A DNA stretch of 7,878 bases from Planctomycetota bacterium (GTDB lineage: Bacteria; Planctomycetota; MHYJ01; JACPRB01): positions 1 to 7,878 of the forward strand of contig JACQFK010000341.1 in assembly GCA_016200125.1 (NCBI GenBank). The letters are read 5' to 3'. Both the position numbers and the translations under genes were made by a program. How positions within the stretch are numbered: the first letter of the stretch is position 1; each line of letters starts with the position of its first letter. The notes under the pieces were generated by a model, which was given only the letters and a program-made list of their open reading frames with translations, was not told the origin of the DNA and searched no databases. Of this stretch, positions 1-5,710 are shown one piece after another.

Positions 1-789
1 GAGCATCGCGACCGTCGCATCGTCGATCTTCTTCCCCTCGCTCAGCGCCGCGAGCAGGGCGGGGATGGCCGTCGCGTTGGGCGACTTGCCGCCGTCCTCG
101 CCGGGCGCGTTGAACAGGTAGTAGAAGACCGCCCAGGCCTGCAGGTCGATCACGCGGCGGCGGATCTCGTACTCGCGGCCGTCGGACTTGAAGCCCTTCT
201 CGAATGCGACCCAGTCGTTCGACTTCATGACGTTCTGGAGGGAGAGGAGGCTCTGGGTGCTCTGGGGGTGCTTGAGCGAGTCGATCTCGACCTGGCCCTC
301 GCGCCACAGCGCGGAGGAAAGGTAGCTGGACAGCCCCGGGAGGACCCAGGGGGGAAGATCGGTGCGCTTCTCGAGGCCGGGGTAGGCCGCCAGCAGGTAG
401 GCGCGGGCGCCGCCCACGGCGACGCTGTTCGGATAACCCTGGTCCGCCAGAAGGTGGAGCGCGCCGTCCTTCACGAGCCAGCCGCCCGTGCGCCCCGGCA
501 GGCCGTTGAACTCCTCCCGGTCGAAGTGGAGCTTCAGCTTCATCTTGCCTGCGGGGCCGGCCGCCGGCCCGGCCTTGCGCTGCCAGAGCTTGTAGTAGCC
601 CTCGAGCAGCTCCTCGAAGTCCTTGCCGGGCAGGACGGGGAGGGGGGAGCTGATGGCCCAGTGATCGGTCTCGAACTCCAGGGGGCCGGCCGGCTTCTTG
701 GGGGGAGGCTTCTTGTCCTGGGCCAGAAGAGGATTCCCGGACAGAAGGGCGGCGAGGAGCAATGCCCAGGCGCTCGCGCGGAACCCCAT
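1..789 (-). CDS. Secreted protein, degenerate peptidase-MA/DUF1570-like, C-terminus off window
   Basis: The reading frame starts with ATG at 789 and stays open for 263 codons to the left edge, so the C-terminus is missing. A GGAGG Shine-Dalgarno 8 bases upstream supports this start. Residues 1-23 form a signal peptide (hydrophobic core WALLLAALLSG, ending LLAQ), followed by a Lys/Pro-rich linker (24-36), so the protein is exported. The segment LPPWVLPGLSSYL (145-157) followed by LQAWAVFYYLFN (216-227) resembles the 'PxWlxEGlaxY ... aWslvyfL' pattern of gluzincin-like peptidase-MA and DUF1570 proteins, which are frequent in planctomycetes. The zinc site seems lost: where HExxH is expected the sequence reads ARAYL (128-132), and the EG glutamate position reads PG. 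I infer a non-catalytic, secreted relative. The family assignment rests on pattern resemblance and is moderate at best. The gene is divergent from the cluster to its right. Confidence 0.72.
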   Translation of the reverse strand, partial: MGFRASAWALLLAALLSGNPLLAQDKKPPPKKPAGPLEFETDHWAISSPLPVLPGKDFEELLEGYYKLWQRKAGPAAGPAGKMKLKLHFDREEFNGLPGRTGGWLVKDGALHLLADQGYPNSVAVGGARAYLLAAYPGLEKRTDLPPWVLPGLSSYLSSALWREGQVEIDSLKHPQSTQSLLSLQNVMKSNDWVAFEKGFKSDGREYEIRRRVIDLQAWAVFYYLFNAPGEDGGKSPNATAIPALLAALSEGKKIDDATVAML

Positions 790-795
790 GCTCGG

Positions 796-802
796 CCCCT
801 CC
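796..802 (-). promoter_or_regulatory. Shine-Dalgarno of the leftmost gene
   Basis: Read on the minus strand this is GGAGGGG. Its GGAGG core is 8 bases before the ATG at 789. It is the strongest ribosome binding site in the window and fixes the start of the leftmost gene. Confidence 0.7.
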
Positions 803-816
803 AGACTGATGGTATC

Positions 817-842
817 TCCCCCGTTAGACGCAGGCCGGGGGA
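817..842. repeat. Inverted repeat in the divergent gap
   Basis: A perfect 7-bp stem (TCCCCCG at 817-823 pairing with CGGGGGA at 836-842) encloses a 12-base loop. It lies in the short gap between the divergent leftmost gene and the small exported protein. The loop contains the putative -10 element GTCTAA of the leftmost gene, so it could be an operator or an mRNA structure. There is no gene to its left on the plus strand to terminate, so a terminator role is unlikely. Confidence 0.35.
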
Positions 843-849
843 AAGTGTT
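824..849 (-). promoter_or_regulatory. Candidate ECF-type promoter of the leftmost gene
   Basis: On the minus strand AAC at 849-847 is followed 20 bases later (first base to first base) by GTCTAA at 829-824. That is close to the AAC/GTC geometry of RpoE-type ECF promoters, and TCTAA fits the TCnnA form of the -10. The -35 is otherwise poor (AAAACAC against GGAACTT). The predicted start near 817 would leave a short leader that contains the Shine-Dalgarno. Such short motifs occur by chance, so this is tentative. Confidence 0.25.
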
Positions 850-928
850 TTTCAGATTCGGCGGGCCGGGTTGAAAGCTCGTCTGCGCCGCGGTCGCCCT
901 CGCGTTCCTCGCCCCCCAGGGCAAGGAA

Positions 929-1432
929 GTGAAGGACCCGACCTTCGCCAGCAAGCCCGACATGGGCGTCTCGATGCGCCGCCCGCCGAAGAACGACGAA
1001 TGGGACTTCAAGGACAAGGGTGGATTTTTCTCGAACTCGATCCTCCTGGTGTCCCACAAGGTCGACAACCTGAACATCGAGGTCTTCGCCCAGGACAAGG
1101 CGACCGGCTTCGGCTCCTACGACATCAAGGACGCGGCCAACGGCGAGTACAAGAACATCTCGGGCTTCCAGGGCATCATGGATCCCAAGAAGATCACCGC
1201 CGCCAGCGCGAAGCTGCCCGGCGGCGGCGCCGGCAACGTCCAGACCCAGTACCTCGAGATGACCTTCAAGCGGGCGGACAAGCCGATGGAACTCCGGATG
1301 TGGGTCTTCATCGGGAAGAACCAGAACCTCTACAAGATCGTGATGACCTGCGACGAAGGCATGTACAAGAAGCACCAGAAGGTTGCGGATTACATCCTGG
1401 CGTCCGTCGACATCTTCAAGCCGGGCAAATAA
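929..1432 (+). CDS. Small exported protein, PsbP/DcrB-like fold suspected; start disrupted
   Basis: As it stands the frame can only start at GTG 929 (167 aa), with AAGGA too close in front to be a good ribosome site. The same frame continues upstream without a start codon to a TGA at 872-874. That upstream stretch reads KLVCAAVALAFLAPQGKE, a clear signal-peptide core. Removing one base from 873-878 would join it to TTG 871 and give MKLVCAAVALAF..., so the true gene probably runs 871-1432 and carries either an assembly error or a real frameshift. The mature part has no catalytic motif. Its C-terminal half has strand-like segments (TQYLEMTFKR, RMWVFIGKNQNLYKIVMTC) and ends in a helix plus ASVDIFK, a pattern like the small PsbP/DcrB/DUF1795 fold. 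That fold call is a guess from secondary-structure pattern. It lies 39 bases before the FGE-like gene, same strand. Confidence 0.7.
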   Translation: MKDPTFASKPDMGVSMRRPPKNDEWDFKDKGGFFSNSILLVSHKVDNLNIEVFAQDKATGFGSYDIKDAANGEYKNISGFQGIMDPKKITAASAKLPGGGAGNVQTQYLEMTFKRADKPMELRMWVFIGKNQNLYKIVMTCDEGMYKKHQKVADYILASVDIFKPGK

Positions 1433-1471
1433 GCCGTTTCGTTTTCCCCGGCCCTTGATTAAGATGGCCGC

Positions 1472-2938
1472 ATGAGCGATCCGGCCTCCCCCCGACCGAC
1501 CAAGGGGTGGCCTCTCATCGCGATCTCGCTGCTGGTCCTCCTCCTCGCCGGATTCCTCGTCGTCAAGTGGCGAAAGCGGGAAGACATTCCCGGCATCGTG
1601 AAAGCCCCGCCCCTGCCTGTCGAGCCGGTCAAGCCGCCCGATCCCGTCAAAGGTCCCGATCCCGTCAAGCCGCCCCCGCCTCCGGACCCCGTCACGCCCC
1701 CGGCCGACCCGAAGGCGGGCGAGTTCGAGCAGAAGCTGAAGGAGCTCCAGGCGGCGCTGGCGGCCCGGAAGTGGGACGATGCGGCCGGCGCGCTCGAGGC
1801 GGCCCGCAAGCTGCGCGCCGACGCCCCGGAGCTGAAGGGCGTCGAGGAGGCGGTCGCGGAGGGGCGCAAGCAGGCGGAGGCCGAGCGGGTCGAGGCGGCG
1901 CGCAAAGCGGCCCTGAAGCAGCAGCAGAGCCGCGAGTGGGCGCTCCTCAAGGACAAGGTCGAGAAGGACCGCGAACAGAACCTCTGGGACGCCTGCCTCG
2001 CGGCCTTCGAGAAGTTCGCCGCGGCCTATCCCGAGGCGGTGAAGGACGAGGACTACAAGGGGACCCTGAAGAAGACCCGCGACTTCCAGGGCGAGGCGGA
2101 CACCTACTTCAAGCGGGACCTGGCCGAGGCGAAGAAGCAGCACGAGGCCGGACGCTACGGCCAGGCGCTCGCGACGTCCGAGGGGGCGCTGGTGTTCTAT
2201 CCCGAGCGGAAGGCCCAGGTGCGGGAGTTCCAGCAGCTGGTGAAGACGGCGCAGTCGGAAAAGACCATGGTCCGCATCCCCTCCACGCCCTGCTGGATCG
2301 GGAACGACGACGTGTCGGACGAGAAGCCGCTGCGGCAGGTTAAGCTGGCGGCCTTCCTGATCGACAAGTACGAAGTCACGAACGAGGACTATCTCGCGTT
2401 CACGATCGCGACGGGACGTCCGCCGCCGCCGCACTGGGGCGGCACGAAGCCGCCCAAGAAGCAGGAGCGTCACCCCGTCGTCTTCGTCACCTGGGACGAT
2501 GCGACGGCCTACGCCTCCTGGGCGGGGAAGCGGCTGCCCACGGCCGAGGAGTGGGAGGTCGCGGCGCGCGGTCCCGACAAGCGCGAGTTCCCCTGGGGCA
2601 GCGTCTTCCTGGAGAAGGAGGACAAGTTCGCCGCCAACTGCCTCGAGTACTGGCAGGTCCACAAGAGCATCTCGCCGGGGACCACTGCGGTGGACGACAA
2701 GGAGTTCGACAACGGCGAAAGCGCCTTCGGCGTATACGGGATGGGCGGCAACGTCTGGGAGTGGACGGAGACGTCGGCCCCGGCGAAGGGGACGAAGCCG
2801 CCGCCCGAGTTCCGGATCCTCAAGGGCGGCTCGTTCATGACCCCGAAGAAAGCCCTGCGCTGCGCGAACGTCTACGCCGAGGATCCGCGGCTGCCGCATC
2901 CCGACGTGGGCTTCCGCTGCGCGCGCGATGTCAAATAG
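1472..2938 (+). CDS. Membrane-anchored FGE-sulfatase (SUMF1) domain protein, non-catalytic
   Basis: Residues 13-31 are one transmembrane helix with a positively charged flank (KWRKR), probably a signal anchor. Residues 45-78 are a proline-rich spacer with PDPV repeats, and 82-262 are charged and helical (coiled coil or TPR-like). Residues about 265-486 are an FGE-sulfatase domain: MVRIPSTPCWIGNDD, IDKYEVTNEDYLAF, HPVVFVTWDDATAYASW (334-350), GKRLPTAEEWE (352-362), GMGGNVWEWT (423-432), LKGGSF (450-455) and VGFRCARD (479-486). True formylglycine-generating enzymes hold copper with two cysteines just after the GGS motif. Here that stretch is GGSFMTPKKALRC, with Thr and Lys/Ala instead of the pair, so sulfatase activation is unlikely and a binding or structural role is inferred. 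ATG 1472 has no clear Shine-Dalgarno. The ECF sigma gene follows after 48 bases on the same strand, and a sensory or partner role in that envelope cluster is conceivable. Confidence 0.92.
   Translation: MSDPASPRPTKGWPLIAISLLVLLLAGFLVVKWRKREDIPGIVKAPPLPVEPVKPPDPVKGPDPVKPPPPPDPVTPPADPKAGEFEQKLKELQAALAARKWDDAAGALEAARKLRADAPELKGVEEAVAEGRKQAEAERVEAARKAALKQQQSREWALLKDKVEKDREQNLWDACLAAFEKFAAAYPEAVKDEDYKGTLKKTRDFQGEADTYFKRDLAEAKKQHEAGRYGQALATSEGALVFYPERKAQVREFQQLVKTAQSEKTMVRIPSTPCWIGNDDVSDEKPLRQVKLAAFLIDKYEVTNEDYLAFTIATGRPPPPHWGGTKPPKKQERHPVVFVTWDDATAYASWAGKRLPTAEEWEVAARGPDKREFPWGSVFLEKEDKFAANCLEYWQVHKSISPGTTAVDDKEFDNGESAFGVYGMGGNVWEWTETSAPAKGTKPPPEFRILKGGSFMTPKKALRCANVYAEDPRLPHPDVGFRCARDVK
1619..1702 (+). 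repeat. Proline-rich PDPV repeat region
   Basis: This in-frame segment of the FGE-like gene encodes residues 50-77. The unit PDPVK/PDPVT recurs, with near-identical DNA copies of CCCGATCCCGTCAA. It should form a stiff extended spacer that carries the C-terminal domains away from the membrane. Confidence 0.6.
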
Positions 2939-2940
2939 TT

Positions 2941-2978
2941 CGGACCTCCGGCTCACCATTTCGGGAGATCGGACGTCC
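2941..2978 (+). repeat. Direct repeat CGGACSTCC before the sigma gene
   Basis: CGGACCTCC at 2941-2949 and CGGACGTCC at 2970-2978 match in 8 of 9 bases, and the second copy contains the palindrome GGACGTCC. They fill most of the 48-base gap upstream of the ECF sigma gene. They could be operator half-sites, but two short copies in GC-rich DNA may be chance. The sigma gene start at 2987 has no Shine-Dalgarno at a normal distance. Confidence 0.25.
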
Positions 2979-2986
2979 AATCAAAT

Positions 2987-3589
2987 ATGAGTCCGCTGGA
3001 TCCGACCGTCCCGACCGCCGAACTGCGGGAGCTGCCCGACCGCGAGCTCGTGGTCCGCTGCCAGCGCAACGAGAACCGCGCCTTCGACGAGCTCGTCGCG
3101 CGCCACCAGGACCGCGTCTTCACCGCCGTCACCCGCTTCTGCGGGAACGCCGAGGACGCGGCGGACATCGTCCAGCGCGCCTTCATCAACGCCTTCCGCA
3201 AGATCCAGGAGTTCAAGGGCGATTCGGCCTTCTCCACCTGGATCTACCGGATCGCCTTCAACCAGGCGATCTCGTTCCGGCGGGAGAACAAGCGGACGGC
3301 GGTGTCGATCTACGCCAAGGACGACGATAAGGTGGTGGAGCCCGCGGTCGAGTCGAATCCCACGGAGAAGCTCGAAGGGGAGGAGACGCAGAAGAAGGTC
3401 CAGCAGGCGCTGGAGCTCCTCGAGGAGGGCGACCGCCAGATCATCCTCCTCAAGGACCTCCAGGGCCACTCCTACGACGAGATCGCCTCGATCATGCAGA
3501 TTCCCAAGGGCACGGTCCGGTCCCGGCTCCACCGGGCCCGGCTCGAGTTGAAATCGAAATTGAAATCGTATATTGGAACTTTGAAGTGA
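2987..3589 (+). CDS. ECF-type RNA polymerase sigma factor (RpoE/SigW-like)
   Basis: The 200-residue product has the two-domain layout of ECF sigma factors. Region 2 spans about 30-100: FDELVARHQDRVFTAV (33-48), then GNAEDAADIVQRAFINAFRK (53-72), the -10 recognition helix, and FSTWIYRIAFNQAISFRR (82-99). A charged linker (100-135) leads to region 4 (136-195) with the helix-turn-helix HSYDEIASIMQIPKGTVRSRLHRAR (161-185), which contacts the -35 element. The length is typical. ATG 2987 is the only sensible start before region 2 but lacks a clear Shine-Dalgarno. The anti-sigma gene begins 22 bases after its stop, the usual pairing, so its activity is presumably held at the membrane and released by an envelope signal. 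The last 40 bases are AT-rich and contain a candidate promoter for the anti-sigma gene. Confidence 0.96.
   Translation: MSPLDPTVPTAELRELPDRELVVRCQRNENRAFDELVARHQDRVFTAVTRFCGNAEDAADIVQRAFINAFRKIQEFKGDSAFSTWIYRIAFNQAISFRRENKRTAVSIYAKDDDKVVEPAVESNPTEKLEGEETQKKVQQALELLEEGDRQIILLKDLQGHSYDEIASIMQIPKGTVRSRLHRARLELKSKLKSYIGTLK
3548..3568 (+). repeat. 12-base direct repeat at the sigma 3' end
   Basis: TTGAAATCG occurs at 3548-3556 and 3560-3568, a 12-base period, encoding the end of the sigma factor as LKSKLKS. The stretch is strikingly AT-rich against its surroundings and directly precedes the candidate ECF promoter, so it may serve as an upstream promoter element as well as coding sequence. Confidence 0.4.
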
Positions 3590-3603
3590 GCCGCTGCGTC
3601 ATA
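3575..3603 (+). promoter_or_regulatory. Candidate ECF promoter for the anti-sigma gene
   Basis: A perfect RpoE-type -35, GGAACTT (3575-3581), is followed after 16 bases by GTCATA (3598-3603), where TCATA fits the TCnnA -10 form. Transcription would begin around 3609, only a few bases before ATG 3612, giving an almost leaderless mRNA. It lies inside the end of the sigma gene. If used by this sigma factor it would produce extra anti-sigma and close a negative feedback loop. The promoter class is established knowledge; its use here is inference. Confidence 0.4.
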
Positions 3604-3611
3604 GGGATGAA

Positions 3612-5024
3612 ATGAACTGCGCGTTCGACAAAGAGAAGCTCAGCGGGTACTACGACGGTGAGCTCGAGGCCGCGGAAAAGGCGGAGGTGGAGCGCCACAT
3701 CGCCTCCTGCTCGGAGTGCCTCCGCGAGCTCGGAGAGCTCAAGTCGGCCGCCGTCCTGGTGAAGGAGCTGCCGCGCCTCCGCGCGCCCCGCTCCATCGCC
3801 GAGGGCGTCTCCCGCGAGATCCGCAGCGCCGGCCAGGTCCACAACTTCGCGAAAGTGCGCCGCCTGGTCCTCTGGGCCGGCGCCGCCGCGGCGGCGGCCC
3901 TCATCGGACTCAACGTGATGTACTTCAGCTCGCCCGAGAAGGCCATCCTCGCGCGGCAGGCCGAAGCTCCCGCCGCCGGCCCGGTGGCCGCCGGGGCCAA
4001 GGCGGACGCCCATGCCGAGGAGGATCAGAAGCTCGGCGCGCCGGCGGACGGCGCGGCTCACCTGGCCCTCGAGGAAGCCCGCAGAAGCGCGGGAGTCGAA
4101 CAGGAGAAAAAGGAGCAGCTCCGGCGCGCCGACGAGGCCAAGAAGGAAGAGCAGGCCGAGCGGGGCAACCGCGAGAAGGCGGCGGCCGACACCCTGGCCG
4201 CGAAGAACCTTGAAGGCAGGACGGCCGCGCAGCCCCAGGCCGGCGCGGCGGCCCCCGCGCCCCCGGCCGCTCCTCCCAAGCCCGCGCCGGCTCCCGCTCC
4301 GACGGCCCGGGCCGCCAAGGAACTGGATGCCGCGAAGCCCGGCGCGCCTCCGCCGCCGGCCGCCGAGGCCCCCGCGGTCGACAAGGCGGCGGCGAAAAAG
4401 GACGACGCCTTCGGCAAGGGCGAGGCGGATCCCAAGGCCAAGCGGGGCATCGCCGCCGAGCCCGCGGCCGACCCCGGTCCCTCACATCTGACGCTTGCCA
4501 CCCTCCAGGTGGCGAAGGCCCGTCCGCAGGTCGAGGAGGCGCTCAAGAAGCTGGGCTGCGCGCTCCCGCCGCCCGCGCCTCAGGGCAAGATGATGAAGGC
4601 GCCGCCGGCCGAGTCCCAGCTCACCTACACTATCGAGCTCACGGACGCGCAGATCGCGCGGCTCACCCAGGAGCTGGACAAGCCGGGCTCGTCCCGGCTG
4701 CTGCCGGGCGCCCCCGGCGATCCCGTGGTGCTCGCGGAGTTCCGCGCGGGCGGGATGCTCGCGGGAGGGGACAAGAAGAACTCCGTCGCGAGCGGCGGCG
4801 CCGCCGCGCCCAAGAAGCCCACGGAAGCGCCCAAGCCCGAAGCCAAGGCGGCGGATCGGGATTCCAAGGACGGCAAGGAATCGGAGGACGCGCCCGCCCG
4901 CAAGGCCCTGGCGGAAGGCGGCGTCGAGAAGGCCGGCGAGCCGCGCCGCAAGGTCGTGATCCACCTGATGGAAGTTCCCTACCTGTCCGAGCGCCAGCCC
5001 GCCGGCGACGCGATCAAGAAGTAA
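3612..5024 (+). CDS. Zinc-finger (zf-HC2) membrane anti-sigma factor with long extracytoplasmic tail
   Basis: The N-terminus carries the ZAS zinc-binding signature: Cys3, then HIASCSEC with His29, Cys33 and Cys36 (H-x3-C-x2-C), which binds and silences the cognate ECF sigma factor in the cytoplasm. Residues 85-105 (LVLWAGAAAAAALIGL...) are a single membrane helix. The remaining 365 residues should be outside the cytoplasmic membrane. They comprise a charged helical segment (130-200), an Ala/Pro/Lys low-complexity linker (201-285) and a probably folded part at 291-375 with strand-helix alternation (SHLTLATLQVAK, VEEALKKLGC, LTYTIELTDAQIARLTQEL). A second low-complexity linker (383-444) and a final strand, RRKVVIHLMEVPYL, complete it. 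The folded part recalls DUF4349-like domains, which I cannot verify. At 470 aa it is far longer than minimal anti-sigma factors of about 100-250 aa. ATG 3612 has AGGGA 4 bases upstream; an overlapping ATGAAATGA starts at 3607. Confidence 0.93.
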   Translation: MNCAFDKEKLSGYYDGELEAAEKAEVERHIASCSECLRELGELKSAAVLVKELPRLRAPRSIAEGVSREIRSAGQVHNFAKVRRLVLWAGAAAAAALIGLNVMYFSSPEKAILARQAEAPAAGPVAAGAKADAHAEEDQKLGAPADGAAHLALEEARRSAGVEQEKKEQLRRADEAKKEEQAERGNREKAAADTLAAKNLEGRTAAQPQAGAAAPAPPAAPPKPAPAPAPTARAAKELDAAKPGAPPPPAAEAPAVDKAAAKKDDAFGKGEADPKAKRGIAAEPAADPGPSHLTLATLQVAKARPQVEEALKKLGCALPPPAPQGKMMKAPPAESQLTYTIELTDAQIARLTQELDKPGSSRLLPGAPGDPVVLAEFRAGGMLAGGDKKNSVASGGAAAPKKPTEAPKPEAKAADRDSKDGKESEDAPARKALAEGGVEKAGEPRRKVVIHLMEVPYLSERQPAGDAIKK

Positions 5025-5027
5025 ACT

Positions 5028-5080
5028 CCCCGCGCCCAACTCCCCAATCCCAACGAACTCCCAACACTCAATCCCCAACC
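5028..5080. repeat. C-rich degenerate heptamer repeat with G-quadruplex motif on the minus strand
   Basis: The gap between the converging anti-sigma and yidD genes is almost entirely blocks of about 7 bases of the kind CCCAACT, CCCCAAT, CCCAACG, AACTCCC, AACACTC, AATCCCC (5035-5076), with AA recurring every 7 bases from 5056 to 5077. On the minus strand, bases 5051-5028 contain four G-runs of at least three separated by 3-4 bases, a canonical G-quadruplex pattern that would sit in the 3' untranslated part of the yidD mRNA. No ordinary hairpin/T-run terminator is visible here, so this repeat may mark or enforce transcript ends. It resembles the short tandem heptanucleotide repeats described in cyanobacteria, but family membership is not established. 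Confidence 0.6.
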
Positions 5081-5087
5081 GAGCGGC

Positions 5088-5330
5088 TCAGCCCTGATGA
5101 GGGGGAGTCGGCGCTTTCTTGGGCGGCACGGGGTCGTAGCCCCAGCCGCCCCAGGGCGCGCAGCGCAGCAGGCGGCGGATGCCGTACCAGGTCCCCTTGA
5201 AGGCCCCGTGGGTGCGGACCGCCTCGAGCATGTAGTTCGAGCAGCTGGGCTCGTAGCGGCAGGCCTTGGGGAGCCAGGGCGAGATCGTGAGCTGGTAGAT
5301 CCGGACCGGGATGATCACGAGGTACTTCAC
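5088..5330 (-). CDS. yidD: Membrane protein insertion efficiency factor YidD
   Basis: The 80-residue product matches the YidD family along its length: [29 protein letters not shown] (10-38), HGAFKG (41-46), [10 protein letters not shown] (51-60) and GGWGYDPVP (61-69), with the three family cysteines at 24, 30 and 57. The usual CHPW reads CAPW. YidD is a small membrane-associated protein that aids YidC/Sec-dependent insertion of inner-membrane proteins. The start is GTG at 5330, overlapping the rnpA stop as GTGA, which implies translational coupling. yidC, its common neighbour, does not follow; the gene ends in the convergent repeat gap. Confidence 0.96.
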   Translation of the reverse strand: MKYLVIIPVRIYQLTISPWLPKACRYEPSCSNYMLEAVRTHGAFKGTWYGIRRLLRCAPWGGWGYDPVPPKKAPTPPHQG

Positions 5331-5674
5331 GGCTTCGACCGGTGCTTCTTCACGAGCTCGACCAGGACGAATTCCACCTGCGGCCGCTTGAGCTCCTCGG
5401 GCGCCCGGGTCGGGACCGCGACGATGTCCAACCCCGGCCCGATCTTCTCCTTGCTCAGCCGGAAGGACTCCCGGAGCATCCGCTTCCAGCGGTTGCGCAG
5501 CACCGCGGTGCAGACCTTGCGCGGCACGCTGACCGTGAAGCGGGAGAAGGGCAGGGTGTTCGGCTTCACGTGGATCCGGAAGAACTTGGCGTGGACGCGT
5601 CGGCCGGTCTTGTAGACGGCATCAATGTCCGACTGCTTCGTCAGCCGTTCGGTCCAGCGGAGCCGGAGGTCCAT
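5327..5674 (-). CDS. rnpA: Ribonuclease P protein component
   Basis: The 115-residue product has the RnpA core: [23 protein letters not shown] (10-32), [28 protein letters not shown] (46-73, with the RNR signature at 60-62) and [12 protein letters not shown] (81-92). It binds RNase P RNA and helps cleave 5' leaders from pre-tRNAs. I chose ATG 5674 because family members begin shortly before the 'RLxkxxDfxxvyk' motif. The frame extends to TTG 5710, adding 12 residues without family character that overlap the inverted repeat. A GGAGAGG lies 12 bases upstream, rather far, and a TATGAT -10 box sits so close that the mRNA may be leaderless. The usual upstream partner rpmH is absent; lysS lies divergently instead. 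yidD follows with a 4-base overlap. Confidence 0.95.
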   Translation of the reverse strand: MDLRLRWTERLTKQSDIDAVYKTGRRVHAKFFRIHVKPNTLPFSRFTVSVPRKVCTAVLRNRWKRMLRESFRLSKEKIGPGLDIVAVPTRAPEELKRPQVEFVLVELVKKHRSKP

Positions 5675-5680
5675 GCGTGG

Positions 5681-5710
5681 ATCATACCTCTCCGGAGCAC
5701 CAGGTACCAA
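5681..5710 (-). promoter_or_regulatory. Candidate promoter of rnpA-yidD
   Basis: On the minus strand TTGGTA (5710-5705) is followed after 18 bases by TATGAT (5686-5681), 5 of 6 matches to the housekeeping -10. The predicted start of transcription falls at or next to ATG 5674, so the transcript would be leaderless. The -35 box lies inside the left arm of the inverted repeat. Confidence 0.45.

Noticed and set aside
1421..1457. Possible terminator hairpin (GCCGGG ... CCCGGC) after the small exported protein
   Set aside because: The loop is over 20 bases and no T-run follows the stem, so it does not meet the form of an intrinsic terminator.
268..1458. A 396-codon plus-strand frame spanning the leftmost gene and the small exported protein
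   Set aside because: It covers two divergent real genes in the wrong frames and gives an Arg/Gly/Pro-rich product without domains.
824..2980. A 718-codon open frame on the minus strand opposite the FGE-like gene and the small exported protein
   Set aside because: It is the mirror of real genes in GC-rich DNA: low-complexity Arg/Leu/Gly-rich protein with no family motifs, while the plus strand encodes a clear FGE domain.
4212..4391. Ala/Pro/Lys-rich stretch of the anti-sigma gene as a possible non-coding repeat or insertion
   Set aside because: It stays in frame between a membrane helix and a folded segment and fits a periplasmic linker.
5675..5710. TTG start for rnpA at 5710 giving 12 extra residues
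   Set aside because: The added residues lack family similarity and are encoded by the repeat and the putative -10 box; ATG 5674 fits family starts better.
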